A stretch of DNA of 64,000 nucleotides from positions 1 to 64,000 of the forward strand of contig NZ_STGE01000018.1 in the NCBI RefSeq assembly GCF_005222675.1. The letters run 5' to 3'. This stretch comes from Mycolicibacterium sp. CR10. Lineage in GTDB: Bacteria; Actinomycetota; Actinomycetes; Mycobacteriales; Mycobacteriaceae. The translations under genes and the position numbers were made by a program. This document shows, piece after piece, positions 28,352-36,998 of this stretch; positions within the stretch are counted from its first letter, which is position 1, and the number at the start of each line of letters is the position of its first letter. The notes beneath the pieces are model-generated. The model saw nothing but the letters and a program-made list of their open reading frames with translations. It ran no database searches and was not told the origin of the DNA.

Positions 28352-29725
28352 TCACGGTGGCGTCTGCCCGTTCGTGGCGGGTCTGGCCGGCCCCGGGTTC
28401 GGCTGCGCCGGCGCGACCCCCGGCCACAGCGGCACGCCACCGGGACCGTAAAGCGGCGCACCATAGGGCGGCGCTCCCGGATACGGGACCGGTCCGATCG
28501 CCGGCCCCGGGATGCACTCACGGAAGCTGGGTGCCTCCGGGACCGCGCGAGTCGTCGGGAGCCAGTTGGCATAACAGGGATGGCCGATGCCGGGGTTGGG
28601 TCGAATGTCCACGCCCCTGCCCCATCCGGTGTTGGTGACCAGCTGGCGCACCGGAAAGTTCTTCGCGACGTCGGGCAGTGATCCGCAGCCCGGCTTCCCG
28701 CCGGGTCCGCCCTTGGCCCCGACGATCGGCAGATGTTCCGGATACGAGTAGGGGTCGTTGCCGAGCAACAGGGCGACGTCGAACTGCAGCGTTCGGCCGT
28801 CGGCCCCGCCGAACGCCGAATACCCGCCGTTTTCCAGGTTGAACTGCTGGCCCTGCAGCATGCAGGCATAGGTGGGGCTGTATTTGTTCAGCAACTCCGC
28901 GGTGGGCGCGAGGAGGTTGGCGGAGGTGACCAGGTTGTCCTTGGTGCTGGCGAGCAGGTTGGTCCCGGAGTCCGCGAACCCAAGGACGTTGAGCAGCAAG
29001 CTGTCCAGTGAGGCCGAATGATTCACGAGAGTGCTGCTGGTGGTGCTGGCGGCGTCGAGGACGGTGAGAATGTCGTCGGCCGCGGCCGCATAGGTGTCGT
29101 TGAAACTCCTGAATGCGCGCCAGTCCTGACGAATGATCTCGCTGCGGTCGTTGAGCTCCGTCAACACCTGGTTGAGGTCGGTGGTGGCCTGACCCATCCG
29201 CTCACCTTGCCCACGCACCGCGTCGGCCACCGCGGAGAGCACCGCGTTCAGCTTCGCCGGATCGATCATCTCAAGCAGGTCGGCGACGTTCTCGAACACC
29301 GTGTTCACCTCTGTGGTGACGTTCCTGCTCTGCACGACCGCACCTGCCGCCAGCCGCTCGGTGCTCGGATCTTTCGGCGCGACCCGCTCGACGAACTTGG
29401 CGCCGAACGCGGTCGTCACGTTGATCTCCGCCTCGACGTTGGCCGGGATGTACTGGATCTGATCGGGATCGATCTCCAGCATCAACCGGGCGCCGCCCTG
29501 GCCCGTACCGATGCGGCTCACCCGACCGACCTGCACACCGCGCATCTTGACCTTCGCGTTGGTCTCCATGATGAGACCGGATCGTTCGGCGGTCACCGTC
29601 ACCGGCACCGAAGACGCGAAGGTGCCGGCAAAAATCGCTGAGGTGACGACGATGAACACCACCGTGGCCGCGCACAGCATCAGTGCCCACCAGCCGGGGT
29701 GGAAGCGTCGTTCACGGGTGTCCAT
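28352..29725 (-). CDS. mceA: Mce protein A
   Basis: A 457-residue Mce protein: N-terminal anchor (LMLCAATVVFIVVTSAIFAG), MlaD domain with GLIMETNAKVKMRGVQVGRV, long helical region and proline/glycine-rich C-terminus. The motif YSPTYACMLQG is typical of MceA. ATG lies 4 bases after yrbEB. This is the first of six Mce subunits that form the periplasmic tunnel. Confidence 0.94.
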   Translation of the reverse strand: MDTRERRFHPGWWALMLCAATVVFIVVTSAIFAGTFASSVPVTVTAERSGLIMETNAKVKMRGVQVGRVSRIGTGQGGARLMLEIDPDQIQYIPANVEAEINVTTAFGAKFVERVAPKDPSTERLAAGAVVQSRNVTTEVNTVFENVADLLEMIDPAKLNAVLSAVADAVRGQGERMGQATTDLNQVLTELNDRSEIIRQDWRAFRSFNDTYAAAADDILTVLDAASTTSSTLVNHSASLDSLLLNVLGFADSGTNLLASTKDNLVTSANLLAPTAELLNKYSPTYACMLQGQQFNLENGGYSAFGGADGRTLQFDVALLLGNDPYSYPEHLPIVGAKGGPGGKPGCGSLPDVAKNFPVRQLVTNTGWGRGVDIRPNPGIGHPCYANWLPTTRAVPEAPSFRECIPGPAIGPVPYPGAPPYGAPLYGPGGVPLWPGVAPAQPNPGPARPATNGQTPP

Positions 29726-29729
29726 GCCG

Positions 29730-30581
29730 CTAGCCCGCCAGATTGAAATTGCCGGACTGGCCGTACACGGCCAGCGAGATGAAGATGATTTCGATCGCGG
29801 CGACCACCATCGAGGTCCGCACGGCCCGTCCCACCGCCTCGCCCACCCCGGCCGGCCCGCCGGTAGCGGTGTAACCGTAGTAGGTGTGCACGAGCATGAT
29901 CACCACGGCGATCGCCACCACCTGAAAGAACGACCAGATCAGATCGGTGGGATTGAGGAAGGTGTTGAAGTAGTGGTCATAGACGCCGGATCCCTGGCCG
30001 TATATGACGGTGGTGCCGGTGCGGGCCGCCAGGAAGGCCATCATGACCGCCACGCAATACAGCGGGATGACCACGATCACGCCGGCGATGACGCGGGTGG
30101 ACGCGAGATAGGTCACGCTACGAATGCCGATCACCTCGAGCGCGTCGATCTCCTCGTTGATGCGCATCGCACCCAATTGCGCTGTGGCACCGGCACCTAT
30201 GGTCGCCGACAGCGCCACCGCCGTGGTTCCCGGCACGATGAGCCGGACGTTGAAGAACGCAGACGCGAAGCCGGTCAGGGCTTCGAAACCGACGGATGCC
30301 AACTGGTTGTACCCCTGCACCGCAACCAGGGCTCCAGTGGTGATGGTGAGAAAGCCCACGATCGCCACGGTGCCACCCACGATCGCGAGTGCCCCAGCGC
30401 CCAAACCCATTTGCGCGATCAGCCGGTAGAGCTCGGTGCGGTAGTTGACGACCGCATCGGGAATCGCCGATACCGTCTTGGCGTAGAAGTACGCCTGCTC
30501 ACCGATTTGATTCCAGCCGCCCGAAAGGCTCTGGGATGCGCGGTGAAGCCGCGGACTGGGCTTGCTCGGGACCGCTGTCAT
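29730..30581 (-). CDS. yrbEB: YrbE-type permease B (MlaE family)
   Basis: A 283-residue MlaE-like permease with about five or six membrane segments. The EQAYFYAKTV entry helix, the cytoplasmic coupling helix INEEIDALEVIGI and the late GGPAGVGEAVGRAVR loop are family hallmarks. It pairs with yrbEA to form the inner-membrane channel of the Mce lipid importer; the ATPase (MceG) is normally encoded elsewhere. Confidence 0.94.
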   Translation of the reverse strand: MTAVPSKPSPRLHRASQSLSGGWNQIGEQAYFYAKTVSAIPDAVVNYRTELYRLIAQMGLGAGALAIVGGTVAIVGFLTITTGALVAVQGYNQLASVGFEALTGFASAFFNVRLIVPGTTAVALSATIGAGATAQLGAMRINEEIDALEVIGIRSVTYLASTRVIAGVIVVIPLYCVAVMMAFLAARTGTTVIYGQGSGVYDHYFNTFLNPTDLIWSFFQVVAIAVVIMLVHTYYGYTATGGPAGVGEAVGRAVRTSMVVAAIEIIFISLAVYGQSGNFNLAG

Positions 30582-30590
30582 GGCGCTATC

Positions 30591-31361
30591 TCACTGCACC
30601 GTGAACTGGATACCGACCGCGGTCACGATGACGTTGATCGCGAACAGCACCATGAAGGTGAACACCACGGTTTCGTTGACCGCGTTGCCGACGCCAGCGG
30701 GACCACCGCCGACCGAGATTCCCTTGTAGCAGGCGATCAGGCCTGCAGACATCCCGAAGAGTGTGGCTTTCACCAGCGACACGATGACGTCGGAGACCCC
30801 GGTGAGTAGCGTCAGTCCCGCGGTAAACGCACCCGCCGAGACGTTCTGGATGAACACCGTGAAGAAGAACGCGCCCACCAGGCCCACCAGGATCACCGTC
30901 GCGGAGAGCGCCAGGGCCACCGTCGTTGCTGCCAGTACCCGCGGAACGACAAGCGCCTGGATCGGGTTGATACCCATCACCCGCATCGCGTCGAGTTCTT
31001 CTCTGATGGTCCGCGCGCCGAGATCGGCACACATGGCGGTGGCGCCCGCGCCGGAGACCACCAGCACGGTGACGATCGGCCCGATCTGATTCACGGTGCC
31101 GATCGCGGCGCCCGTGCCGGAGAAGTCCGCGGCCCCGAATTCGGTGAGCAGGATGTTGAACGTGAAGACCAGCAGCACTGAGTACGGCATCGTCAGCATC
31201 AGCGCCGGCAGCATGGACACGCGCGCCACGAACCACGACTGCAGCACGTACTCGCGCCATGCAAACGGCGGCTTGAACATCTGAATGAGGGTGTCCAGCG
31301 ACATGGCGAAGAACTCGCCGACACCCCGCAGTGGCTTGCTGGCGGAGATTGCCAGCGTCAC
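30591..31361 (-). CDS. yrbEA: YrbE-type permease A (MlaE family)
   Basis: A 256-residue MlaE-like permease and first gene of the mce operon. Coupling-helix sequence IREELDAMRVMGINPIQALV, and GISVGGGPAGVGNAVNETVV near the end. GTG 31361 is used. No regulator gene adjoins it on this side; the nearest is the TetR gene at 32384, beyond a relic-filled gap. Confidence 0.93.
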   Translation of the reverse strand: MTLAISASKPLRGVGEFFAMSLDTLIQMFKPPFAWREYVLQSWFVARVSMLPALMLTMPYSVLLVFTFNILLTEFGAADFSGTGAAIGTVNQIGPIVTVLVVSGAGATAMCADLGARTIREELDAMRVMGINPIQALVVPRVLAATTVALALSATVILVGLVGAFFFTVFIQNVSAGAFTAGLTLLTGVSDVIVSLVKATLFGMSAGLIACYKGISVGGGPAGVGNAVNETVVFTFMVLFAINVIVTAVGIQFTVQ

Positions 31362-31639
31362 GACTGCGCACCCCTGGGGCCGGTCACCCGTCGAGGGCGA
31401 CGGACCCGCACTGCGGATGCGAAGGCAGCGTCGTTCCCGGCGCGCAGGCGGTCACCCTCGACGCTTGTCATAAGGAAAGACGCTATCGACGCGGGCCGCA
31501 GCGTGACAGCGCCACTATGGGGGATAAACATGCCCCTTCGGAGTCACTCGGCCACCTGGACACCCACCCGGCTGGTTTGCTGGTATCGCCGATCCAGGTG
31601 CGGTGGGGGCGGGACCCTCGACGGCGGGACCGGTTCATC

Positions 31640-31803
31640 GCCATGAGGATCGGTGGACGGCCCGATGAAGCGCACCTTGTCGAACCCGCAGTTGATTCCC
31701 AATCTGGCGTTTTCGACGACCAAGCACTGCTTGCTCAGATCCGGGATGACCGACAGCGTCAGTAGGCCGTGCGCAATGGCGGTGCCATAGGGGGCATGGG
31801 GCG
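31640..31803 (-). pseudogene. MaoC-type enoyl-CoA hydratase relic
   Basis: The minus strand encodes a fragment with the MaoC/(R)-hydratase hallmark YGTAIAHGLLTLSVIP followed by LGINCGFDKVRF, which aligns with the family pattern of a His-Gly active-site loop and an NYGxNKVRF strand. Only about 50 residues are recognisable, with no start and no intact C-terminus. The fragment ends at about 31800, where the other relic begins. Confidence 0.65.
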
Positions 31804-31942
31804 CGGACGCTGCCCATCCAGAACCAGGGCATCGACTTGATCACCACGGGTGTCGCGCTCGCCACCGACGACCCTCAGCGGGGGCGTCCCCAGTATCGAT
31901 GTGGTCAGGGGCCGGACCGCTGTTGGGGGAATCCCGTCCTGA
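31802..31942 (+). pseudogene. 3'-end relic of a sugar-binding lipoprotein gene
   Basis: About 140 bases closely match the last 130 bases of the gene at 20889-21926, including IQNQGIDLITTGVAL, then a +1 insertion in a G-run, then SIDV and the shared ending CCGTCCTGA. It is in the same orientation as the intact gene, with the mce operon between them. It has no start and is frameshifted. Confidence 0.85.
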
Positions 31943-31944
31943 CC

Positions 31945-31965
31945 CTTCGCTGCCGGAAAGCGAAG
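31945..31965. terminator. Hairpin after the relic
   Basis: CTTCGCT and AGCGAAG form a perfect 7-bp stem with a 7-base loop, 2 bases after the relic's stop codon. It is probably the surviving terminator of the lost gene. Confidence 0.5.
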
Positions 31966-32302
31966 CAGCGCATACGATCTCGATCCGACGAGGCCTTTCA
32001 CAGAATGCCACCGACGAAATCGCCTCTTGCGCATGTGTTCCTCGGCGCCACCCTTGGGTGCACGTGAACGAACGACGCCGCGGGCAACGCATCGGGCATG
32101 TTCCCACGCGCATGTCATCGCTGCGGGCAGACGACGCACGCATGGGGAACGGCCAGATATTCCACATCGGAAGTACGACTGATCGGCTGGCCCGGCCATT
32201 CCTAACCTGCTCATGCACAGGCCATCCTGATCGCGTCACGGCGTCGTTGTCCGCCCTCGCGAGCCAATTCCGCTGCGTAGAGGCACAATACAACGGTATC
32301 GT

Positions 32303-32326
32303 CTTCTGTCTCCAAGTCGACAGAAG
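32303..32326. promoter_or_regulatory. Inverted repeat upstream of TetR gene
   Basis: CTTCTGTC and GACAGAAG are perfect inverted 8-base arms separated by 8 bases, 57 bases before the TetR start. Spacing suits a TetR-family operator and autoregulation. Confidence 0.5.
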
Positions 32327-32383
32327 GCCGCGCCACCTGGCAAACAGCCCGGTTGATGGCAATGATGCGGAACAATCGCTGGT

Positions 32384-32962
32384 ATGAACGCCGATGCCGA
32401 GTTGGGCCTCCGGGAACGCAAGAAGCGCCGGACCCGCGAAGCTGTGCGTCTCGCGGCGTTCGACCTCTTCCAGAAGCACGGGTACCCCGACACCACCATC
32501 GAACAGATTTCCGAGCTCGCCGACGTCTCGCCGCGGACGTTCTTCCGCTACTTCCCCAACAAAGCTGCCCTGCTGATTCCGGACCAGCTGATGGAGCCGA
32601 TCATCCAGTTTTTTCTCGACGCACCGGCGGAGATGCGGCCGATCGTCGCCTACAAGCATGCCCTCGAGCAGGTCTTCAGTGGATTGGCCGGCGAGGAGTG
32701 GGGTGCGGAGATGGCCCGCCAACAACTGCTGTACACATTGCCCGAGGCCGGTGGTGCCCTCTACAACGAGTACATCCACACCATCGAGTTGATCACCGAG
32801 GCCCTGGCTGTTCGTCTCAAGCGACCGGCCACCGACCCCGAACTCCGCATCACCGCCGGTGCGATGACCGGCGTCTTCATGGCCGCACTCCACGGCACTC
32901 CGATGGCCCCCGGCGCGATCTTCCAGGGCCTGGACTTTCTGGACGCCGGCCTGCCGCTGTAG
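32384..32962 (+). CDS. TetR-family regulator
   Basis: A 192-residue regulator. N-terminal HTH: TREAVRLAAFDLFQKHGYPD then TTIEQISELADVSPRTFFRY, a clear TetR DNA-binding domain; the FFRYFPNKAAL variant resembles regulators often annotated in mycobacterial lipid clusters. The C-terminal ligand domain is all-helical and unassigned. ATG start. It may control itself, via the inverted repeat upstream, or the distant mce operon; the sequence does not decide. Confidence 0.87.
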   Translation: MNADAELGLRERKKRRTREAVRLAAFDLFQKHGYPDTTIEQISELADVSPRTFFRYFPNKAALLIPDQLMEPIIQFFLDAPAEMRPIVAYKHALEQVFSGLAGEEWGAEMARQQLLYTLPEAGGALYNEYIHTIELITEALAVRLKRPATDPELRITAGAMTGVFMAALHGTPMAPGAIFQGLDFLDAGLPL

Positions 32963-33077
32963 TTTGCCCTCAGCTGAAGCGTCCCAAAGACCCTCCGCTA
33001 CAGGGGATCACGCGATCGCCCTCGCGCCGATGTGGAGGTCCGGTCAGCGTTCTCGATAAGTGGCCGCAGAAATTGAC

Positions 33078-33101
33078 GTTTCCGAAGGCGTTCGGCGGGT
33101 A
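33078..33101 (+). promoter_or_regulatory. SigF-type promoter
   Basis: GTTT at 33078-33081 and GGGTA at 33097-33101 are separated by exactly 15 bases, matching the mycobacterial SigF consensus GTTT-N15-17-GGGTA. It ends 31 bases before the start of the downstream membrane protein gene. Confidence 0.65.
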
Positions 33102-33132
33102 TGCCCTCTTTTGCAGACAAGGAGGACGACAT

Positions 33133-33702
33133 ATGCCCAGTTGGGTCTGGATTGTGATCGCGCTGCTGGTGGTCGCCGCTGTGGTGGTGCTTGCCCTCGT
33201 CGCAGCACGCTCGCGCGGCGGCAGGAAAACCGAACGGCTTCGGCAACACTACGGCCCGGAGTACGACCGGGCCGTCGAGCAGACCGGCGATCAACGCGCT
33301 GCAGAAGCGGAGCTGGTCGCGCGTGAACGCAAGTTGAAGAAGCTCGACATCGTGATGCTGTCTCCGCAAGCCAAGGAGATGTACAGCCAGCAATGGCGCT
33401 TGGTGCAGACCGGCTTCGTGGACAACCCCACGACAGCCGTCAAGGACGCCGACCTGCTGGTCAACCAGGTCATGCGCGAGCGCGGCTACCCGATCGACGA
33501 TTTCGAACAACGCGCCGCCGACATTTCCGTTGACCACCCCGCGGTCGTGGAGAACTACCGTGTCGCCCACGGCATCTATCTGACACAGCAGAACGGCCAG
33601 ATCGGCACCGAGGCTCAGCGCGAGGCATTCGTTCATTACCGCGCGCTGTTCGAAAAGCTGCTGGGAACCGAGCAGGAAACGCCAAAGGAGGCACGAGCAT
33701 GA
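33133..33702 (+). CDS. Membrane-anchored stress-type protein, shared GFVD domain
   Basis: A 189-residue protein with one N-terminal membrane segment (WVWIVIALLVVAAVVVLALV) and a charged cytoplasmic region. The core QWRLVQTGFVDNPTTAVKDA, then DLLVNQVM, and the end VHYRALFEKLLG recur in the next gene. ATG preceded by AAGGAGG. A SigF-type promoter upstream points to stress or stationary-phase expression. Its stop overlaps the next ATG. Homologues are widespread in actinobacteria but no function is established to my knowledge. Confidence 0.75.
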   Translation: MPSWVWIVIALLVVAAVVVLALVAARSRGGRKTERLRQHYGPEYDRAVEQTGDQRAAEAELVARERKLKKLDIVMLSPQAKEMYSQQWRLVQTGFVDNPTTAVKDADLLVNQVMRERGYPIDDFEQRAADISVDHPAVVENYRVAHGIYLTQQNGQIGTEAQREAFVHYRALFEKLLGTEQETPKEARA

Positions 33703-34289
33703 CCACACCGCGCCAATACACCGACGCGACCGACCCGAATCTGAACCCGCCGGAGCACGGCATACAGCAGCACGAAATGCGGCAGACCGAGGAGTACGCC
33801 ACCACCGGGCAACGCGACCCTGCTGCGCAGCACCTCGATCCCTCCGGACAGCGGTTCGACACCTCCGGACAGCACCTCGACCCGTCCGGACAACAGTTCG
33901 CCCCCGCTGCCCAGCGGACCGACACGTCGGCACAGCAGCTCGCCCCGTCCACTGCCGTCACCGACGCCGCGGCCTCGCCGGCATCGTCCACTCCGCGCAG
34001 CGGTGACGAATCAGACCGTGGCGACGGACTTTTCGCTGAGCACGATCTGGCCGACCTTCGCAACCGGTGGAACGACGTGCAGGCGGGTTTCGTCGATGAT
34101 CCCCGCGAATGCGTGCAGCGGGCGGACGGGCTGGTGTCGTCGGCGGTCGAACAGCTGACCGCGAACTTCGCGCAGACCCGGTCCCGGCTCGAGGAGCAGT
34201 GGTCGCGCGGCGAGGAAGCGTCCACCGAAGACCTCCGCCTCGCGTTGAAGCGCTACCGCGACTTCTTCGACCGACTCCTGGCTGTCTGA
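33699..34289 (+). CDS. Soluble protein with repeat region and shared GFVD domain
   Basis: A 196-residue protein. Residues ~40-85 are a degenerate 7-residue repeat of the type (Q)HLDPSGQ/RFDTSGQ, low-complexity and probably unstructured. The C-terminal ~85 residues contain RWNDVQAGFVDDPRECVQRA, DGLVSSAV and YRDFFDRLLAV, clearly related to the upstream protein's domain. ATGA overlap with that gene. It probably acts with it. Confidence 0.72.
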   Translation: MTTPRQYTDATDPNLNPPEHGIQQHEMRQTEEYATTGQRDPAAQHLDPSGQRFDTSGQHLDPSGQQFAPAAQRTDTSAQQLAPSTAVTDAAASPASSTPRSGDESDRGDGLFAEHDLADLRNRWNDVQAGFVDDPRECVQRADGLVSSAVEQLTANFAQTRSRLEEQWSRGEEASTEDLRLALKRYRDFFDRLLAV

Positions 34290-34297
34290 GCACCGCC

Positions 34298-34336
34298 CGA
34301 CGAAAGGGGGATCCCGTCGGGGTCCCCCTTTCGTCG
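34298..34336 (+). terminator. Strong hairpin terminator
   Basis: CGACGAAAGGGGGATCC pairs with GGTCCCCCTTTCGTCG around a 6-base loop, 9 bases after the stop of the plus-strand pair and between convergent genes. It probably ends transcription of the SigF unit. Confidence 0.8.
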
Positions 34337-34396
34337 TGCATGCGTGCTACGGGTACGGCTTCGGCGGTGTGCATGAACGCGGTGTCCAGATTTGCA

Positions 34397-34867
34397 TCAA
34401 CGTCCTGACGTTGGCGGATTGACGTGGGGGCGGTTGACGAACCAAACGTTGTCCTCGCGCAGATGTCGGCTACGCCAGCCCACCTCTGTGCGGACCAGAT
34501 CGTGCAAGTAGTAGCCGCCGCAGGAACTCTGCTCGACCATGCCCGGCAACAGCATCGGGTTGAAGAACATCGCCCGCACCCGTGCAGTGTCACCCCGTCC
34601 GTCGTCGAACTCGATTTCGATATTGGTGATGTAGTGCATGGTCCACGGGATTGTGGTGAACGCCTGACTGAACATCTCGGCGATCTGGTCGCGCGAGCCG
34701 ACCGGGATTCCCGCCGAGGAGTAGTCGAGGAAGGCATCGTCGGTGAACACTGAGCGGTACAGGTCCCAGTCCTTGGTGTCGACGGCGCGTGCGTACCTGT
34801 TGAGTAGCGCGCTGATTTCGAGTTGATCGCTGAGGCGTTGCGCATCCAGCAACGCCGGTTGGGTCAT
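34397..34867 (-). CDS. SnoaL/NTF2-fold protein
   Basis: A 156-residue protein of the SnoaL-like (NTF2) fold, with the starting helix DQLEISALLNRYARAVDTKD, the VFTDDAFLDYSSAG strand, and MHYITNIEIEFDDG. Such proteins are dehydratases, isomerases or small subunits of ring-hydroxylating oxygenases. It is the last gene of the catabolic operon; its ATG overlaps the ALDH stop (ATGA). Confidence 0.78.
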   Translation of the reverse strand: MTQPALLDAQRLSDQLEISALLNRYARAVDTKDWDLYRSVFTDDAFLDYSSAGIPVGSRDQIAEMFSQAFTTIPWTMHYITNIEIEFDDGRGDTARVRAMFFNPMLLPGMVEQSSCGGYYLHDLVRTEVGWRSRHLREDNVWFVNRPHVNPPTSGR

Positions 34868-36360
34868 GGCGCCGCCGGATCGGGCATGCCGATGGTCTTG
34901 GCGCCCAGGTACTCCTTGTAGCCCTCTTCGCCGTTGCGGTATCCCAGCCCGCTCTGCTTGGTGCCGCCGAACGGGCTACCGATGCCGAAGTGGCTCTTGC
35001 CGTTGATGGTCACATTGCCGGTGCGCATCCGAGTCGCGACCGCGAACGCCCGCTCCACATCGCCGCCACTGACCTCGCCGGAGAGCCCGTAAATGCTGTT
35101 GTTCGCGATCGCGACCGCCTCGTCGTCGCTGCCGTAGGGGGTCACGGTCAGCACCGGTCCGAAAATCTCCTCCTGCGCGATCTGAGAATCCGGATCGACA
35201 TCGGCCAGCAGCGTCGGCTGCGTGTAGTACCCCACCGGCAGGTTCTCCGGGATCCCACCACCGGTGATCAGCCGGGCGCCGGAGTCGATGCCGGACTTGA
35301 TCAACCCCAGCACCTTGGCGCGCTGTCCTTCGCTGATCTGCGGGCCCTGCATGTTGCCCGGCGTCCACGGGTCACCAACCGGGAAACCGGCCATCATGTT
35401 CTTCAGGATCTCGACGCCCTCGTCATAACGGCTGCGCGGCAACAGGATCCGACTCGGCATGATGCAGGATTGGCCGCTCATCACACACGCCATCATCGCC
35501 GCCATCGGCAACGCGGAGTTGAAATCGGCGTCATCGAGCACGATGTGGGCGCTTTTGCCGCCCAGCTCCAACAGCGTCTTCTTCACCGTCGACGCGCCCG
35601 CAGCCAGGATCGCCCGCCCGGTCGCGGTCGACCCGGTGAACGTGATCATGTCCACCCGCGGATCCGCCGACAACGCCGCGCCCACCTCGTTGGCATTGGA
35701 CACCACGACGTTGAACACCCCGGCCGGGATATCGGTCTCCTCGGCCACGATCCGGCCGTACTCACTGCCCGACCACGGCGTCAGCTGCGCCGGCTTGAGG
35801 ACCACGGTGTTACCCGCCATCAGCGCCGGCACCGTCTCGGCGATATTCAGATAGAACGGCACGTTCCACGGCGTGATCGCACCGACCACGCCGACGGGCT
35901 CGTAATGGATCTTGCGCCGCGCCGGACCCAGCGGTGTCTCGTGCACCCCGTTGTCGGCCAGATACTGGAAGTTCTTGCCGTGCTCAGCCCAGTGCTTGAC
36001 CTCTTCGATCGGGCTCTCGATCTGGCTGCCGGACACCGACACCGGACAGCCGACCTCGGTGATCAACACCCGGCGCAGATGCTCCTTGTTGCGCTCCAGC
36101 GCTTCGTGAAGCTGGATCATGCAGTGATAACGGAACTCGAGATCGCGCGACCAGTCGGTCTCATCGAACGCCCGCCGCGCCGCCCCCACCGCACGTGCCA
36201 TGTCCTCGACGGTGCCATCGGTGGCCTGGCCGGCCACCTGCTCACTGGCCGGATGGATCACGTCGAATGTGGCTCCGCTACCGGTCAATTGCAGTTCACC
36301 ATCGATGAGCATCCGCTCATCACCGGCCAACACGCCGGTGTCGTCCTGCACGCTTGTCAC
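34864..36360 (-). CDS. NAD(P)-dependent aldehyde dehydrogenase
   Basis: A 498-residue ALDH-superfamily enzyme that oxidises an aldehyde to an acid. Cofactor loop PWNVPFYLNI, the general-base glutamate in LLELGGKSAH, and the catalytic cysteine in MSGQSCIMPSR are all present, with EIFGPVLTV and the C-terminal PFGGTKQSGLGYRNG. GTG start overlaps the stop of the upstream gene. It probably handles a product of the oxygenase steps encoded in the same operon. Confidence 0.92.
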   Translation of the reverse strand: MTSVQDDTGVLAGDERMLIDGELQLTGSGATFDVIHPASEQVAGQATDGTVEDMARAVGAARRAFDETDWSRDLEFRYHCMIQLHEALERNKEHLRRVLITEVGCPVSVSGSQIESPIEEVKHWAEHGKNFQYLADNGVHETPLGPARRKIHYEPVGVVGAITPWNVPFYLNIAETVPALMAGNTVVLKPAQLTPWSGSEYGRIVAEETDIPAGVFNVVVSNANEVGAALSADPRVDMITFTGSTATGRAILAAGASTVKKTLLELGGKSAHIVLDDADFNSALPMAAMMACVMSGQSCIMPSRILLPRSRYDEGVEILKNMMAGFPVGDPWTPGNMQGPQISEGQRAKVLGLIKSGIDSGARLITGGGIPENLPVGYYTQPTLLADVDPDSQIAQEEIFGPVLTVTPYGSDDEAVAIANNSIYGLSGEVSGGDVERAFAVATRMRTGNVTINGKSHFGIGSPFGGTKQSGLGYRNGEEGYKEYLGAKTIGMPDPAAP

Positions 36361-36998
36361 TGTGGCTCACTCCTGTTGGTGGTGGGGTGTGGGGCTGGTT
36401 CGGGTAGGGATGCACTGCCGGCGGGCACGTTCAGGCGCCACGTGTCGAACGCCATCGCCAGCATGGCGTAGGTACCGACGACGAAGATGAGTTCCATCGC
36501 TTGATGTGTGCCGAGTTCCTCGTTGAGGCGTTGCCATGTCGACGCGTCGGCACGACCGTCTGCCAACAGTTCGTCGACCGCCTCCAGTACCAGCCTGTCT
36601 ATACCGGTGAAACCGTCGTTACCCTCGGCAAGGCGGGAGATATCGTGCTCGGGTACGCCACCCTCGATCGCGACCCTGGTGTGCTCGCCCCAGAAGAAAG
36701 CGGATCGGCGGGTATGCGCGACCCGCAGCACGGCCAGTTCGCGCAGACGCAGCGCCAGTTCGCCACGCTGCAGCAGCCAGCCGTTGTATATCAGGAACTT
36801 TCGGGCCATCTTCGGGTGGCGTGCGAGAAGTCCGATGATGTCGAAGTTGAGGGGGTCGGCCCGATGGCCCGAGCCCGCCCTGGGCACCTTCTCCCCCTGC
36901 AGACCCAGCAGCGCGCCGAATGCGGAGTACTCGTCCTCGCCCCATTCGTCGGCGGTCAGCGGTGCCAGAAGCGGCCCGTCGCTTTGCGCACCGGTCAT
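36357..36998 (-). CDS. Carboxymuconolactone decarboxylase-family (AhpD-like) protein
   Basis: A 213-residue protein. The region LALRLRELAVLRVAHTRRSA followed by FFWGEHTRVAIEGGV is the CMD/AhpD fold signature. The usual CxxC redox pair is absent: cysteine is replaced around FFWGEH, so it is not a peroxidase of the AhpD type. ATG 36998 overlaps the SDR stop. Members lacking cysteines are common in aromatic or steroid catabolic operons. Confidence 0.82.
   Translation of the reverse strand: MTGAQSDGPLLAPLTADEWGEDEYSAFGALLGLQGEKVPRAGSGHRADPLNFDIIGLLARHPKMARKFLIYNGWLLQRGELALRLRELAVLRVAHTRRSAFFWGEHTRVAIEGGVPEHDISRLAEGNDGFTGIDRLVLEAVDELLADGRADASTWQRLNEELGTHQAMELIFVVGTYAMLAMAFDTWRLNVPAGSASLPEPAPHPTTNRSEPQ

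Larger units (their letters stand above)
31362..32383. other. About 1 kb without intact genes: mce upstream region and gene relics
   Basis: From right of yrbEA the stretch holds the presumed mce promoter (31362-31540), a MaoC-type relic on the minus strand, a frameshifted relic of the sugar-binding lipoprotein gene on the plus strand with a hairpin after it, then AT-richer DNA with an inverted repeat before the TetR gene. I see no intact coding gene. Confidence 0.7.

Noticed and set aside
32353..33132. Extended frame before the membrane-anchored stress-type protein
   Set aside because: It overlaps the TetR gene out of frame. The protein starts at 33133 behind AAGGAGG and the SigF-type promoter.
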